Shown here: one piece after another, positions 43,091-52,180 of the stretch | Position numbering within the stretch: position 1 is the stretch's first letter | Layout: each line of letters opens with the position of its first letter | Assembly: GCA_963763135.1 (NCBI GenBank) | Contig: CAVXNJ010000005.1 | Coordinates: 1 to 64,000, forward strand | Length of the DNA: 64,000 nucleotides | Source: JANMZO01 sp963763135 | GTDB lineage: Bacteria > Actinomycetota > Acidimicrobiia > Acidimicrobiales > JANYDT01 | Direction of reading: 5' to 3' | Notes under the pieces: generated by a model | Told to the model about the DNA's origin: nothing | The model's input: the letters and a program-made list of their open reading frames with translations, nothing else | Database searches by the model: none | Made by a program: the position numbers and the translations under genes

Positions 43091-45455
43091 TCGGCGCGTG
43101 CGGGGCCTCCGGAACCTTCAGCAACTCGATCGCCGGATTGAGGATCGTCCGATGGCCGTTGCGATTCGCCACCGTTCCCTCGGCCGCCAAGTAGGTGCCG
43201 AGCACGATGCCACCGACCGCGCGGCGGCCCGTGAACACGATCACGATCTCGCCGCTTTCGTCAGCCACGGTCGCTTCAAGGCTCGGGTTTCCGCCGAAGG
43301 GCTGCACCCGGACCGCACGAACGCGACCGGCCACTCGCGTTCGGGATCGCAGGGGGACGGCCGCTATCAGGGACCGGTCGACGGGCAACGACGAAGTGTC
43401 GGTCAACAAGGCCGAAGCCAGACTCGGCCGAAGCGTGCCGGCACCGCATGCTGCGCTGGCCTTGGCAGCCGGTGCGACGCTCTCGTACTTCGTGCCCAGG
43501 TGATAGGGCACGATCGTGACGTTGCAGTGCGGAATGGCGGCGAGCGCCTTCGCGATGCTGTCGGATGAACGGTCATGCAGGATCCGGTGCCAACGCCGCT
43601 CATACTCGCGACGGGGAATCAACACGCTGATCTCGGTATCGCCGTTGGCCAACTCCAGCAGGACGGTGTCGACGGCCGCCCGGCCGATGCGACGGTCGGG
43701 GCACTCGATCACGTCGAGCGGAATGTTGTCGAACCCGAGTGTGCGCCAGTCCTCGGTAAGGAGGTGACTCCGCCACTGGTCGAGATCGAAGTGCACGGCC
43801 CGGAACGACGATGGACTCAGCGTTCGCCCGTACTGAATCGCTCGTGCCGCAGCCATGTCAAGCCGATCGACGAGCGTGATCACGACGTGGCTGCGCAGGG
43901 TCGGAACCGCAGCGGCGGCCGGGGCGTTCTCGTGGAGCTCGCCCATCTCCGTCTCGTATGCCTTGTTCAGGCGCATGAGGCCCACCACCATGAACGGGAT
44001 CAGGATCATGATCACCCACGCTCCCGAGGTGAACTTCACGACCGCCACGATCACGAGCACCACGGCCGAGAGGAGCGCTCCCATGCCGTTGATGAACAGG
44101 CCGACCCTCCAGCCTTCTTCCTTGTGCGTGGTGTGATGCTTGGCCATGCCCGCCTGAGACAGCGTGAAGCTGGTGAAGACACCGATCGCGTAGAGCGGAA
44201 TGAGCCGACTGACACGGCCTCCGGTTCCGATCAGGGTGACGATTCCGGCGCCGGCCAGGAACAGGATGCCGTTGGAGAACACGAGTCGGTGGCCGCGGTT
44301 CATGAACTGTCGTGGCATGAAGTTGTCACCGGCGTGGAAGCTCGCCAATCTGGGAAAGTCGGCGAAGCTCGTGTTGGCGGCGAGCACGAGAATCAGCATC
44401 GTTCCGGCCTGCAACGCGAGGTACAGGATCTTCCCACCGGGTCCGGTGCCGTAAACGGCCTTGCCGACGAGTGAGATCACCGTCGGGGTACCCGTTTCGT
44501 ACGGGATGGCATGCACCTTCGCCGCGAGGACCGAGAGCCCGAGGAACATCACGCCGAGGAGCGCCCCCATCACCACCAGGGTGTCGCGTGCGTTCTTCCA
44601 CGACGGTTCACGAAACGCTGGAACGCCGTTGGAGATCGCTTCGACCCCGGTGACGGCCGCACCGCCGGAACCGAAGGCCCGCAATACGAGCAGCACGCCT
44701 GCGCCGAGCAGCAGACCTCCACCGTGCTTGGAGCCGATCGGCACGAGGCCCTCAGCGCCGGTTCCGTAACGGGGCAGGGTGGTGAACAGCACCCGGTACA
44801 TACCGACGCCGAGGAGAATCACCATGTTGACCACAAAGAAGTACGTGGGTGCGGCGAAGAGCTTGCCTGACTCCTTCACTCCACGAAGGTTGCCAAAGGC
44901 GATCAGCAGCACGAAGGAGATGGCGATCAGCAGTTTGAACGGCTCAAGTGCGCTGAACGCCGAGGCCAGCGCATCGGTGCCCGCCGCCACGGATACCGAA
45001 ACCGTGAGTACGTAATCGGTCAGAAGCGCGACACCGGCGACCTGGGCCGGGATGAGTCCGAAATTGTCGCGGGTCACGATGTACGCGCCACCCGCGCTCG
45101 GGTAGGCCTTGATGGTCTGGCGGTACGACAGGATCAAGAAGCCGAGGACGATCAACAGCGCGATCGTGATCGGCGTGACAAGTGCGAACGCCGCGAGTCC
45201 GATGCCCTGCACCAGCACCCGCAGGATCTCCTCGGTTGCGTATGCGCACGACGAAAGGTTGTCCGATGCGAAGACGGCGAGAGCGGTCGGCTTACCCAAT
45301 CGCTCGTGTTGCAGCTGCTCGGTGTGCAGGGGGCTGCCGAGAACCTTCTTCTTGACCCGGTACCCCAGTCCTTCAGCCAATTCCGGATGGGCATTCGGCT
45401 CCGGGGTAGTCGTTTGGGGATCGGCGGGACGCTCAACGTCAAGGGTGATACTCAT
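43083..45455 (-). CDS. KimA-like potassium permease (APC superfamily) with C-terminal OB-fold domain
   Basis: 790 residues from the ATG at 45455. About 12 membrane segments with motifs matching the KimA/YdaO K+ symporter group: LAVFASDNLSSCAYATEEIL, ILSYRQTIKAYPSAGGAYIV, VSVAAGTDALASAF, GSGGAAVTGVEAISNGVPAF, LVLAANTSFADFPRLA and AIGVFTSFTLSQAGMAKHH. A cytoplasmic USP-like region at ~490-640 (RSHVVITLVDRLDMAAARAIQYGR) follows. The last ~90 residues add an OB-fold (TRVAGRVRAVRV...LEATVADESGEIVIVFTGRRAVGGIVLGTYLAAEGTVA). kdpE and kdpD lie directly upstream on the same strand, supporting a potassium role. The frame to 45584 is longer but unconvincing. Confidence 0.85.
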   Translation of the reverse strand: MSITLDVERPADPQTTTPEPNAHPELAEGLGYRVKKKVLGSPLHTEQLQHERLGKPTALAVFASDNLSSCAYATEEILRVLVQGIGLAAFALVTPITIALLIVLGFLILSYRQTIKAYPSAGGAYIVTRDNFGLIPAQVAGVALLTDYVLTVSVSVAAGTDALASAFSALEPFKLLIAISFVLLIAFGNLRGVKESGKLFAAPTYFFVVNMVILLGVGMYRVLFTTLPRYGTGAEGLVPIGSKHGGGLLLGAGVLLVLRAFGSGGAAVTGVEAISNGVPAFREPSWKNARDTLVVMGALLGVMFLGLSVLAAKVHAIPYETGTPTVISLVGKAVYGTGPGGKILYLALQAGTMLILVLAANTSFADFPRLASFHAGDNFMPRQFMNRGHRLVFSNGILFLAGAGIVTLIGTGGRVSRLIPLYAIGVFTSFTLSQAGMAKHHTTHKEEGWRVGLFINGMGALLSAVVLVIVAVVKFTSGAWVIMILIPFMVVGLMRLNKAYETEMGELHENAPAAAAVPTLRSHVVITLVDRLDMAAARAIQYGRTLSPSSFRAVHFDLDQWRSHLLTEDWRTLGFDNIPLDVIECPDRRIGRAAVDTVLLELANGDTEISVLIPRREYERRWHRILHDRSSDSIAKALAAIPHCNVTIVPYHLGTKYESVAPAAKASAACGAGTLRPSLASALLTDTSSLPVDRSLIAAVPLRSRTRVAGRVRAVRVQPFGGNPSLEATVADESGEIVIVFTGRRAVGGIVLGTYLAAEGTVANRNGHRTILNPAIELLKVPEAPHAPTH

Positions 45456-45584
45456 CAGTTCCAGTGGATCAGGAACCGCGTTTTCGTTGAAGAGTGCCCG
45501 CGTAAAGATGGCGGAAAGACGGCGTAGAGATGCATTCTGAACCGTGGAAACCCGGTGTGTCGATCGGGCGGCCGAGCGCCGCAA

Positions 45585-46286
45585 TCAGACGATGAAGCGG
45601 TAGCCGAGTCCGGGGTCGGTGACGATGTGGCGAGGCGACCCGGCGTCGGTTTCCACCTTCTGTCGCAGGTGCCCGAGGTGCACGCGCAGGTAGTGCGCTT
45701 CGGTTCCGTACTCCGGCCCCCACACCGCCTGGAGCAGCTCACGTTGGCCGATCAGCCGCCCGGGATTCCGGGCCAGGTGTTCCAGCAGCCGCCACTCGAT
45801 CGGGGTCAGGTGGGGCTGCGAACCGTCGCGCAGCGTTACCGTGGCCTGGACCAGATCGACCGTGAACGACTCGGTCGGCACCAGCGTGGACGGAGCCGAC
45901 TGCGATTCGATCGAACGACGCGTGACCGCACGGATGCGGGCAAACAGTTCGTCCATGCCGACGGGCTTCGTGACGTAATCATCTGCGCCCATATCAAGCG
46001 CCGCTACCTTGTCGGCTTCCGCTCCGCGGGCGGTGATCACCACGACCGGTGCTTTGCTCCACAGGCGAAATGCACCGATAACGTCCAGCCCGTCGAGCTT
46101 GGGTAAACCGAGATCGACCAGCAGTAGGTCGGGTTTGAAGATCGCTGAACGAGCGAGGGCTTCCTCGCCATCGGTGGCCTCTTCGGTGACGTACCCGCGG
46201 GCGACGAGATTCATCAGCAATGCCTTGCGCAGTTGCGGTTCGTCCTCGACGACGAGAACCTTCTTTGAACGGTCACTCGGCGACAT
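45585..46286 (-). CDS. kdpE: KdpE-like response regulator
   Basis: 233 residues. OmpR-type regulator: LVVEDEPQLRK, phospho-Asp in LLLVDLGLPKLDGLD, VVITARGAEADKVAALDMGADDYVTKPVG, and a winged helix ending LRVHLGHLRQKVE...VTDPGLGYRFIV, all close to KdpE. In K+-limited cells KdpD phosphorylates it, normally switching on kdpFABC, which is absent here. The start is the ATG at 46286; an ATG at 46340 would overlap the kdpD stop (ATGA) but lies in a duplicated segment. 130 bp separate it from the permease start. Confidence 0.88.
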   Translation of the reverse strand: MSPSDRSKKVLVVEDEPQLRKALLMNLVARGYVTEEATDGEEALARSAIFKPDLLLVDLGLPKLDGLDVIGAFRLWSKAPVVVITARGAEADKVAALDMGADDYVTKPVGMDELFARIRAVTRRSIESQSAPSTLVPTESFTVDLVQATVTLRDGSQPHLTPIEWRLLEHLARNPGRLIGQRELLQAVWGPEYGTEAHYLRVHLGHLRQKVETDAGSPRHIVTDPGLGYRFIV

Positions 46287-46390
46287 ACCTCGGTCCTTCC
46301 GTTCGGAGTGGTGGTAACACGTATGGAGATGGACGGTCACTCGGCGACATGAGTCGGTTCCTCCTGCTCGGAGTGGATAGGGACACGTAT
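46267..46390. repeat. Imperfect ~62-bp direct duplication at the kdpD/kdpE junction
   Basis: The segment starting ACGGTCACTCGGCGACAT at about 46270 recurs at about 46333. Both copies then run through CGG, a CTTCC/CTCCTG stretch, CGGAGTGG and end in ACACGTATGGA. The upstream copy covers the last ~17 codons of kdpD, the downstream copy the kdpE leader and start. So the kdpE leader was made by copying the end of kdpD, or the reverse. Confidence 0.7.
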
Positions 46391-48979
46391 GGACGCGGTC
46401 AGCCCACCGCCGGGGGTGTCGTCAAGACGAAGTTCGGTTCCGAGGGTTTTCGCCAAGGCGTCGACGATGGCCAGGCCGAGCCCCAGGCCGGAGTGGTGAG
46501 CAGAATCATCGAGGCGTTGAAACGGTTGGCGGGCTGCTTCTCGCTTTGACGCGGGTAGCCCCGGACCACGGTCGACGACACGGATGACGATGCTGTCGCC
46601 AACCCGCTCGGCCTCGATCGCCACCACGCGTCGCTCGGGCTCCCGTTGTGATTGCGACGCGTTCAGCGCGTTCGTCGTGAGATTCGCGATGATCCGTTCG
46701 ACAAGAGCGGGGTCGGTCCGCGCCCGATCCGCTCCAGCGCCCAACTTCACGGTTACCCGGGACCGTTCGATGGCCGTTTGGGCCCGCACGGCTTCGGCAC
46801 AAACGTCAACCAGGTCCGTTTCGACCGCATGGGCCACAATCACACCGGCTTCGAGTCTGGTCATCTCCAGCAGTTCCTCTATCAACCTCGACAGCCGGTC
46901 CGCTTCGGTGTCGATCGTCTGGATGAACTCGTGCTTCTGTGCTTCGGGCCACGTGACCTCCGTCGACAGAAGGCTGCTCGACGCGGCCTTGATCCCCGAA
47001 AGTGGTGACCGTAGATCATGCGAGACCGCTCGAAGCAGGGCGGTCCGGAAGTCGTTGGCTTCCTGCAGACGAGCCGTCGCCGACGCGGCGAGCGCCAGTT
47101 CTCCGGTTCTCAGGACCGTTCGGATCTGATCTGCGAACACCGACACCAGCTCCCGGTCCTGCGCAGAAAGCGGTCCACCGATCAGCACGAGTGCCCGCTG
47201 TTGATCCAGTGGAATGACCGTCCGGTTGACGGCTTCAGACGGGCCGAATTTGGGAGCCCCGGGAACGAGATTTTCTATGCGCGCATATGTTGAACCGCTG
47301 AAGATCCGAAGCTGCTCGATCAGATCACCGAGCGGATCGTGCGACCCGACCATCGTTGCACTCGCCCGGGCCAGAAGTTCCGCCTCCGTCCGGGAACGGC
47401 GTGCTTCGATGGCCCGACGCGCCGCCTGACTCACCAGCGTTGACACGGTCACGGTCACGACTCCGAAGACGAACAGCGCGACCACATCTTCGGCTTCACC
47501 GACGAGAAGCGTGTGGCGGGGCTCGGTGAAGAACCAGTTGACCGCAACCAGCGCCACGACCATCGACCCCATGCCGACTTCGATTCCGCCCGCCGCGGCG
47601 AGCACCACGACGAGACCGAGGTACAGCAGCATCTGGCTGGCCAGGGTCATGCGGTCCCGGAGAATCTCGAGAAGGAACGTGAGGCCGGGAAGTGCGACGA
47701 CCGCCATCAGCGCGGCGTAGTTACGCCGCCGATGGGTCAAACGGGTTCGTCTCAACAGGGCCGGGCCGATAGACACCAGCAGCCGACTCACCGGCAGATC
47801 GGGCGACGTCACGGTCGTCTTGTGGGTCACCACGTGAACGTCGAAGTCTTCGGCCAACTCGATCAGTTCATCGACCGTGGAGCGGGTGAAGGTGTTCTTT
47901 CCCCGCCGGTGGCTGCCAACACCAACGACCAGTTGGGTACCTCGCTCCGCCCGCACAAACGCGGTCAAGGCCGCTGGCGTTTCACCACCCATTACGGTGT
48001 GAAACGTGCCGCCCAGCTCTTCGACGAGTTCGCGAACCCGTTGAGTGCTCGCCGGTGTGCCCACCCCGCGTTCCGGCGACGGTCCGGAGTTGAGGACGTT
48101 GACCGCGACCAGGGTCGCCCGGGCCCGTTGCGCCATGCGGGCCGCCCGGCGAACGACGACATCGTCTCCCGCGGTTCCCGACACCGCGACAACGATGCGC
48201 TCCCGGGTTTCCCAACCGCTTTCGAGTTGGAGGCCGGTCAAGGCACCGCCGGCGTAAACATCCGCGGCACCGGCGACGGCCGCAGCACCCGCAGCACCCG
48301 CACCCGCAGCACCCGGCTCGGCGCGGACACCGTCGGCCACCCACAGCAGCGTCAACTCGCGGAGAGCAGCGAGCCGACGCTCTTCGAAGCGTTCGGCGAC
48401 CGAGGCGTCGACGTCCTCGGGCTTGAAAACGTTTCCGTGCGCTAGACGTCGACGGAGAGCCTCGGGGGTCATATCGACAAGCTCGACCTGGGCGGAACGC
48501 ACGAAGGTATCCGGAACCGCGCCGGTCGGCGCGATGCCTGTCACGCGCTGGACCACGTCGCGGACAGATTCCAGATCGCCGATGTTGAGCGTCGTGACGA
48601 CATCGATACCGGCGTTGAGAAGGTCGTCGACGTCCTGCCAACGATGCACGTGCGACGCGCCTGCGGGGTTGGGTGCGGCGAGATCATCAACCAGCACCAC
48701 ATCGGGTCGTCGCCCCACGATGTCGTCAACCGACAGCCGGGAGCTGTCCGGCGGGGAGGCGGCGGCGCCGATTTCAGCCGCCACGAGTACGCGCTGAAGT
48801 TGTTCCTCCGTAGCCGTCCGCCCCCGACTGTTCACATCCCAGACCAGGACCCGCGCTCCCCGGGCCTGTCGCCGACGACCTTCGTCGAGCATGGCGTACG
48901 TCTTTCCCACCCCGGGAGCCGCGCCGAGATAGACCCGGAGCGTGCCCTTTCGTATCGGCGGAAGATCCTCGACCGGCAT
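46337..48979 (-). CDS. kdpD: KdpD-like potassium-sensing histidine kinase
   Basis: 880 residues, full length. N-terminal KdpD domain with Walker A GAAPGVGKT and GRRPDVVLVDDLA; USP domain ~250-375 (RIVVAVSGTAGDDVVVRRAARMA), the place where KdpD can bind c-di-AMP; four membrane helices ~400-500 (DUF4118); GAF-like ~540-640; HisKA with AVSHDLRSPLSGIKA; HATPase with LTTNALNASQSQ, DRGPGLP and GLGLGLAIVDAL. An Ala/Gly-rich insert (AGAGAAGAAAVAGAA) separates KdpD and USP domains. It senses K+ and phosphorylates KdpE. Confidence 0.94.
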   Translation of the reverse strand: MPVEDLPPIRKGTLRVYLGAAPGVGKTYAMLDEGRRRQARGARVLVWDVNSRGRTATEEQLQRVLVAAEIGAAASPPDSSRLSVDDIVGRRPDVVLVDDLAAPNPAGASHVHRWQDVDDLLNAGIDVVTTLNIGDLESVRDVVQRVTGIAPTGAVPDTFVRSAQVELVDMTPEALRRRLAHGNVFKPEDVDASVAERFEERRLAALRELTLLWVADGVRAEPGAAGAGAAGAAAVAGAADVYAGGALTGLQLESGWETRERIVVAVSGTAGDDVVVRRAARMAQRARATLVAVNVLNSGPSPERGVGTPASTQRVRELVEELGGTFHTVMGGETPAALTAFVRAERGTQLVVGVGSHRRGKNTFTRSTVDELIELAEDFDVHVVTHKTTVTSPDLPVSRLLVSIGPALLRRTRLTHRRRNYAALMAVVALPGLTFLLEILRDRMTLASQMLLYLGLVVVLAAAGGIEVGMGSMVVALVAVNWFFTEPRHTLLVGEAEDVVALFVFGVVTVTVSTLVSQAARRAIEARRSRTEAELLARASATMVGSHDPLGDLIEQLRIFSGSTYARIENLVPGAPKFGPSEAVNRTVIPLDQQRALVLIGGPLSAQDRELVSVFADQIRTVLRTGELALAASATARLQEANDFRTALLRAVSHDLRSPLSGIKAASSSLLSTEVTWPEAQKHEFIQTIDTEADRLSRLIEELLEMTRLEAGVIVAHAVETDLVDVCAEAVRAQTAIERSRVTVKLGAGADRARTDPALVERIIANLTTNALNASQSQREPERRVVAIEAERVGDSIVIRVVDRGPGLPASKREAARQPFQRLDDSAHHSGLGLGLAIVDALAKTLGTELRLDDTPGGGLTASIRVPIHSEQEEPTHVAE

Positions 48980-49130
48980 ACCAACATCACAGCAGATGCG
49001 CCGATCGTGACTTCACGGGGCAGGCGCATCAACACGCAGAATTAGCGCGAGACGTGTAACCCAATGTGACGTCGACCGTCTGGTGCACCAACGGATCAAC
49101 CGAATCAATTGCGAATCAAGGAGCCCACCT

Positions 49131-49694
49131 GTGAACCCATCCCGCCGTACCGCAACCCGCCGAATCGCATCGTTTGTCGCGGCAGCGATGGCCCTAACCG
49201 CGGCATCGTTCGTCGCCGGATCCCCGGCCGAAGCGAAACGCACACACAAGCCGGTCAGCTGCAAGATTTCGACCCTCGACAGCGCCACCGCAAAGCACAC
49301 GGCAACGTTCAGCGACGGCGGAGTCACGGCCGAGGACGACTGGGACGCTGTCCAAAGCCTCTGCAACAACGAAAACGTCACCGGCCCACTCACCGCGAAG
49401 AGCACGTTGACGGTGCGCCGCACGAATCAACGCTCGAAAACCGCTCCCAGCAAGGGTGTCATTTCGGGGCCCATCGTGCTCGGCTACAGCTTCGGGGCGA
49501 CACAGACGGGCTCGTGGCAACTGCGAGGAAGCGCCCCGTACACGTGCACCGCCGACGGCGCATGCACCTTCAGCGGCAAGGTCACGAAGAATGGCAAGAC
49601 TGCCGGCAAATGGAGCGGCTCCTTCGTTCGTCCGACAGCAACCGTTGAGGGCTACTTCAAGGTGACGTTCGAGGACATCATCGTTTCGAGCTGA
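49131..49694 (+). CDS. Secreted protein of unknown function
   Basis: 187 residues from a GTG with an ideal AAGGAG seven bases upstream; the frame extends further up but lacks any such site. Signal peptide ~1-37 (RRIASFVAAAMALTAASFVAGSPAEA). The mature part has four Cys (VSCKIS, SLCNN, YTCTADGACTF), enough for two disulfides, and a beta-rich look (GSWQLRGSAPYTCTADGACTFSGKVTKNG). No family recognised. It is divergent from kdpD and convergent with the ABC importer genes, sharing a terminator. Confidence 0.75.
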   Translation: MNPSRRTATRRIASFVAAAMALTAASFVAGSPAEAKRTHKPVSCKISTLDSATAKHTATFSDGGVTAEDDWDAVQSLCNNENVTGPLTAKSTLTVRRTNQRSKTAPSKGVISGPIVLGYSFGATQTGSWQLRGSAPYTCTADGACTFSGKVTKNGKTAGKWSGSFVRPTATVEGYFKVTFEDIIVSS

Positions 49695-49808
49695 GCTCCC
49701 AATCCCCCGACGTTGGGACACAGTTGTTTGCCCGGAGAAACAGCCCGCCCAGTGGGCACAAACGACCCAACCTCGGGTTGCTCGAGCGAACAAAACCAAC
49801 GAAATGCA

Positions 49809-49838
49809 AAAGGCCCGGGCGTTTCCGCCCGGGCCTTT
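49809..49838. terminator. Bidirectional intrinsic terminator
   Basis: A perfect 13-bp stem (AAAGGCCCGGGCG / CGCCCGGGCCTTT) with a TTTC loop lies between two convergent genes. On the minus strand it is followed by a T-rich tract (CCTTTTGCATTTCGTT), serving the ABC operon. On the plus strand the tail is only TTT, so termination there is weaker. Confidence 0.88.
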
Positions 49839-49894
49839 CGGCAATTCGTACTTTGGTACTGAAGTTCACGATCCCGGAGGATCGATCAGCTGGA

Positions 49895-51175
49895 TCAGCC
49901 GATCTTCTTGCTCATGTCGAGGAACTCGTTGGTGAAGATGTCGGCCGGGGTCAGGCCGTCCTTCGGGGCGGTGCCGAGCTTGGTGTAGATCGGCGTGGCC
50001 TTGGTGATGAGCTCAGCAACTCGGGCTTCGTCGAACGTGCCGTACACGCCGTCGGTGCCATTGGCCATGAGGCCGTCTTTGATCATCGTCTGCACGGCGT
50101 AGTCGGCGACGCCCTGGCTGTAGACCCAACCGTTGTTGTACTTGGTCACGAGGTCGAGGATCAGCGTGTTGGCCGCGGCCGGGTCCTTCAGGTAGTCGAT
50201 GCCGGCCTGCTGCAGGATCGGAACGAGCTTCTTGAAGCACTCGCCCTGAGCGGTGATGTTCTCCGGCTTGGTGGCGATGGCCTCGGCGTAGTTGTTCCAT
50301 CCCTCATCGTTGATGTAGGAGTAGGCAACCGGCTTCTTCCACTGCTCGACTTCGTTCTGGTAGATGTACGGTTCGGCCGAGCCGAAGATCTGCGAGGCGG
50401 ACTTGCCCTGGTCGGCGACGAAGAGCGCCGGCGAGCCGTCGTAGTTTCCGTCGACCTGGCTCGGCTTCAAGATGCCCTGGCTGGTGAAGTAGTCCATGTA
50501 CGCGGCGCCCGAGAAGTAGCGGACCTTTGCGTCGGTCTTGCCGAGATCGGCAATGGTCTTGACGTCGGGATACGTCGCCGGATCCCACATGATGGCCTGC
50601 GGGTTCTTCTGGAACGGAGCGAAGATGGCCTTGGTCGGCTGCTTGGCCGAGGTCTGGATGGCTTCATCGGTATAGGCGTAGCCGAGGAGGATCGACGGGT
50701 CCTGGTACAGCTGCGAGGTCACGGTCTGGAAGCCGATGGCCGGGCCGCCTGAGCGGATTTCGACCTTGACGCCAGTGTCGACGCCGCCCGACATGAGCGG
50801 GCCGGTAACGAGCTTCTTGTCAGCATTGATCTCGGGGCTCGCGCCCACCATCTGGTACAGGAAGCCGTGCTCAGCCTCGGGGTTCCAGTCGGTCTGGATG
50901 ACGACGACGTCGGGACATACGCCCTTCAGGCTGACATCGCCGGCCGGGGCCGCAGCAGCGGTGGTCTCGGCGGCGGCAGCGGTGGTCTCGGTCGCAGCAG
51001 CGGTGGTCTCGGCGGCGGCAGCGGTCGTTTCGGTCGCAGCAGCGGTGGTCTCCGTGGCCGCAGCGGTGGTCTCCGTGGCAACGGTGGTGTCGGCTGAGTC
51101 GGAACTGCAGGCCGAGAGGGCCAGAACGGCCATAAGCGGTGCGGCGAAAATCGCCTTCTTCAATTGCTTACGCAA
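49895..51175 (-). CDS. ABC-importer substrate-binding lipoprotein (NMT1/SsuA-like)
   Basis: 426 residues from a TTG at 51175, chosen because AAGGAG lies about 8 bases upstream. Lipoprotein signal LMAVLALSAC (lipidated Cys at 23). Then an unusual linker of ~50 residues of TETTAAA/AETTAAA units, then a periplasmic-binding-like fold (VVVIQTDWNPEAEHGFLYQMVGA...DTGVKVEIRSGGPAIGFQTVTSQLY). Members of this group carry sulfonates, taurine, nitrate or thiamine/riboflavin precursors; the ligand is not clear here. Last gene of the ATPase-permease-SBP operon, ending at a strong terminator. Confidence 0.88.
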   Translation of the reverse strand: MRKQLKKAIFAAPLMAVLALSACSSDSADTTVATETTAAATETTAAATETTAAAAETTAAATETTAAAAETTAAAAPAGDVSLKGVCPDVVVIQTDWNPEAEHGFLYQMVGASPEINADKKLVTGPLMSGGVDTGVKVEIRSGGPAIGFQTVTSQLYQDPSILLGYAYTDEAIQTSAKQPTKAIFAPFQKNPQAIMWDPATYPDVKTIADLGKTDAKVRYFSGAAYMDYFTSQGILKPSQVDGNYDGSPALFVADQGKSASQIFGSAEPYIYQNEVEQWKKPVAYSYINDEGWNNYAEAIATKPENITAQGECFKKLVPILQQAGIDYLKDPAAANTLILDLVTKYNNGWVYSQGVADYAVQTMIKDGLMANGTDGVYGTFDEARVAELITKATPIYTKLGTAPKDGLTPADIFTNEFLDMSKKIG

Positions 51176-51301
51176 AGCGGTACTCCTTGATGTTTGTTTT
51201 TCCGTTTGGACGGACTTGGTGTTTGGACGGGATTGGTGGAACGGGAGGTGATGCGGGTAAAGCGGGGAGAACAAGCGAAGTGATCGGAGCACGCCCGGAT
51301 A

Positions 51302-52180
51302 TCAGCGGGTGCTCTCGTACCAGTGGCCGATGGTCTTTTCCGACAGCCACGTGAAGAAGACGAACACGGCGATGCCGATGAGCGCAGCAATGATCACCGC
51401 GCCGTACATGGCCTCGTTCTGGAGGCGGGAGCGGAAGTTGTCGATGAGGATTCCGATGCCGGGCTTGCCCTGCCGGAAGAACGTGTCGCCGACCACCGAG
51501 CCGATGACCGAGAGCCCGGCCGCGATCCGCAATCCGGCGAACGTGGCCGGCAACGCAGCGGGCATCTGCAGTTTCAGCAGGCGGGTCAGACGGCTCGCCT
51601 TCCGAAGCGTGAACAAGTCGTGGGCACCGGGTTCGGCGGACAGCAAACCGAAGAGGGTGTTCGACACGATCGGAAACAGCGAAATGATCACGCACACGAT
51701 CACACGCGCCTTGAAGTTGAAGCCGAAGAACACGGCCAGCAACGGCACGAACGCGAGGATCGGAATGGCTTGAAGCGCAACGAGGTACGGAAACAGCGAT
51801 CGTTCGATCCACTTGGCTTGACTCATGAGCACGGCGAGGCCGATGCCGAGGACGATCGCAATTAGCAGTCCGATAAACGCCACGCGCACCGACAGGATCG
51901 TGGCGGCCACGAGTTGTTTGCGGACCTGGTCGTTGGTGATCGATTCGTTGATCACTTCATGGGGTGGAGGCAACAGGAACCGGGGCTTGTCGAAGAGGTG
52001 CTGCAGACCCCAGTACGACATGAAGTACCAGACGCCGATGAAGGCCCCGAAGACCGAGACCGGAAGGGCGCGAAACAGCACCTTGCGAGCGCGGACCTGC
52101 GGTCCACTCAAGGTGACGACGTCTTGCCCGCCGAAAGTCGGCAGTGCGGGGTTTGGCATTGCGGTCATGGTTGAACTCAT
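51302..52180 (-). CDS. ABC-importer permease (SsuC/TauC/ThiX-like)
   Basis: 292 residues. About six membrane helices with the BPD_transp_1 fold; the coupling-helix (EAA) loop is around AEPGAHDLFTLRKASRLTRLLKLQMPAALPATFAGLRIAAGLS. The N-terminal ~30 residues are cytoplasmic. The ATG at 52180 overlaps the ATPase stop (ATGA), showing translational coupling. Pairs with the ATPase and the lipoprotein on either side. Confidence 0.9.
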   Translation of the reverse strand: MSSTMTAMPNPALPTFGGQDVVTLSGPQVRARKVLFRALPVSVFGAFIGVWYFMSYWGLQHLFDKPRFLLPPPHEVINESITNDQVRKQLVAATILSVRVAFIGLLIAIVLGIGLAVLMSQAKWIERSLFPYLVALQAIPILAFVPLLAVFFGFNFKARVIVCVIISLFPIVSNTLFGLLSAEPGAHDLFTLRKASRLTRLLKLQMPAALPATFAGLRIAAGLSVIGSVVGDTFFRQGKPGIGILIDNFRSRLQNEAMYGAVIIAALIGIAVFVFFTWLSEKTIGHWYESTR

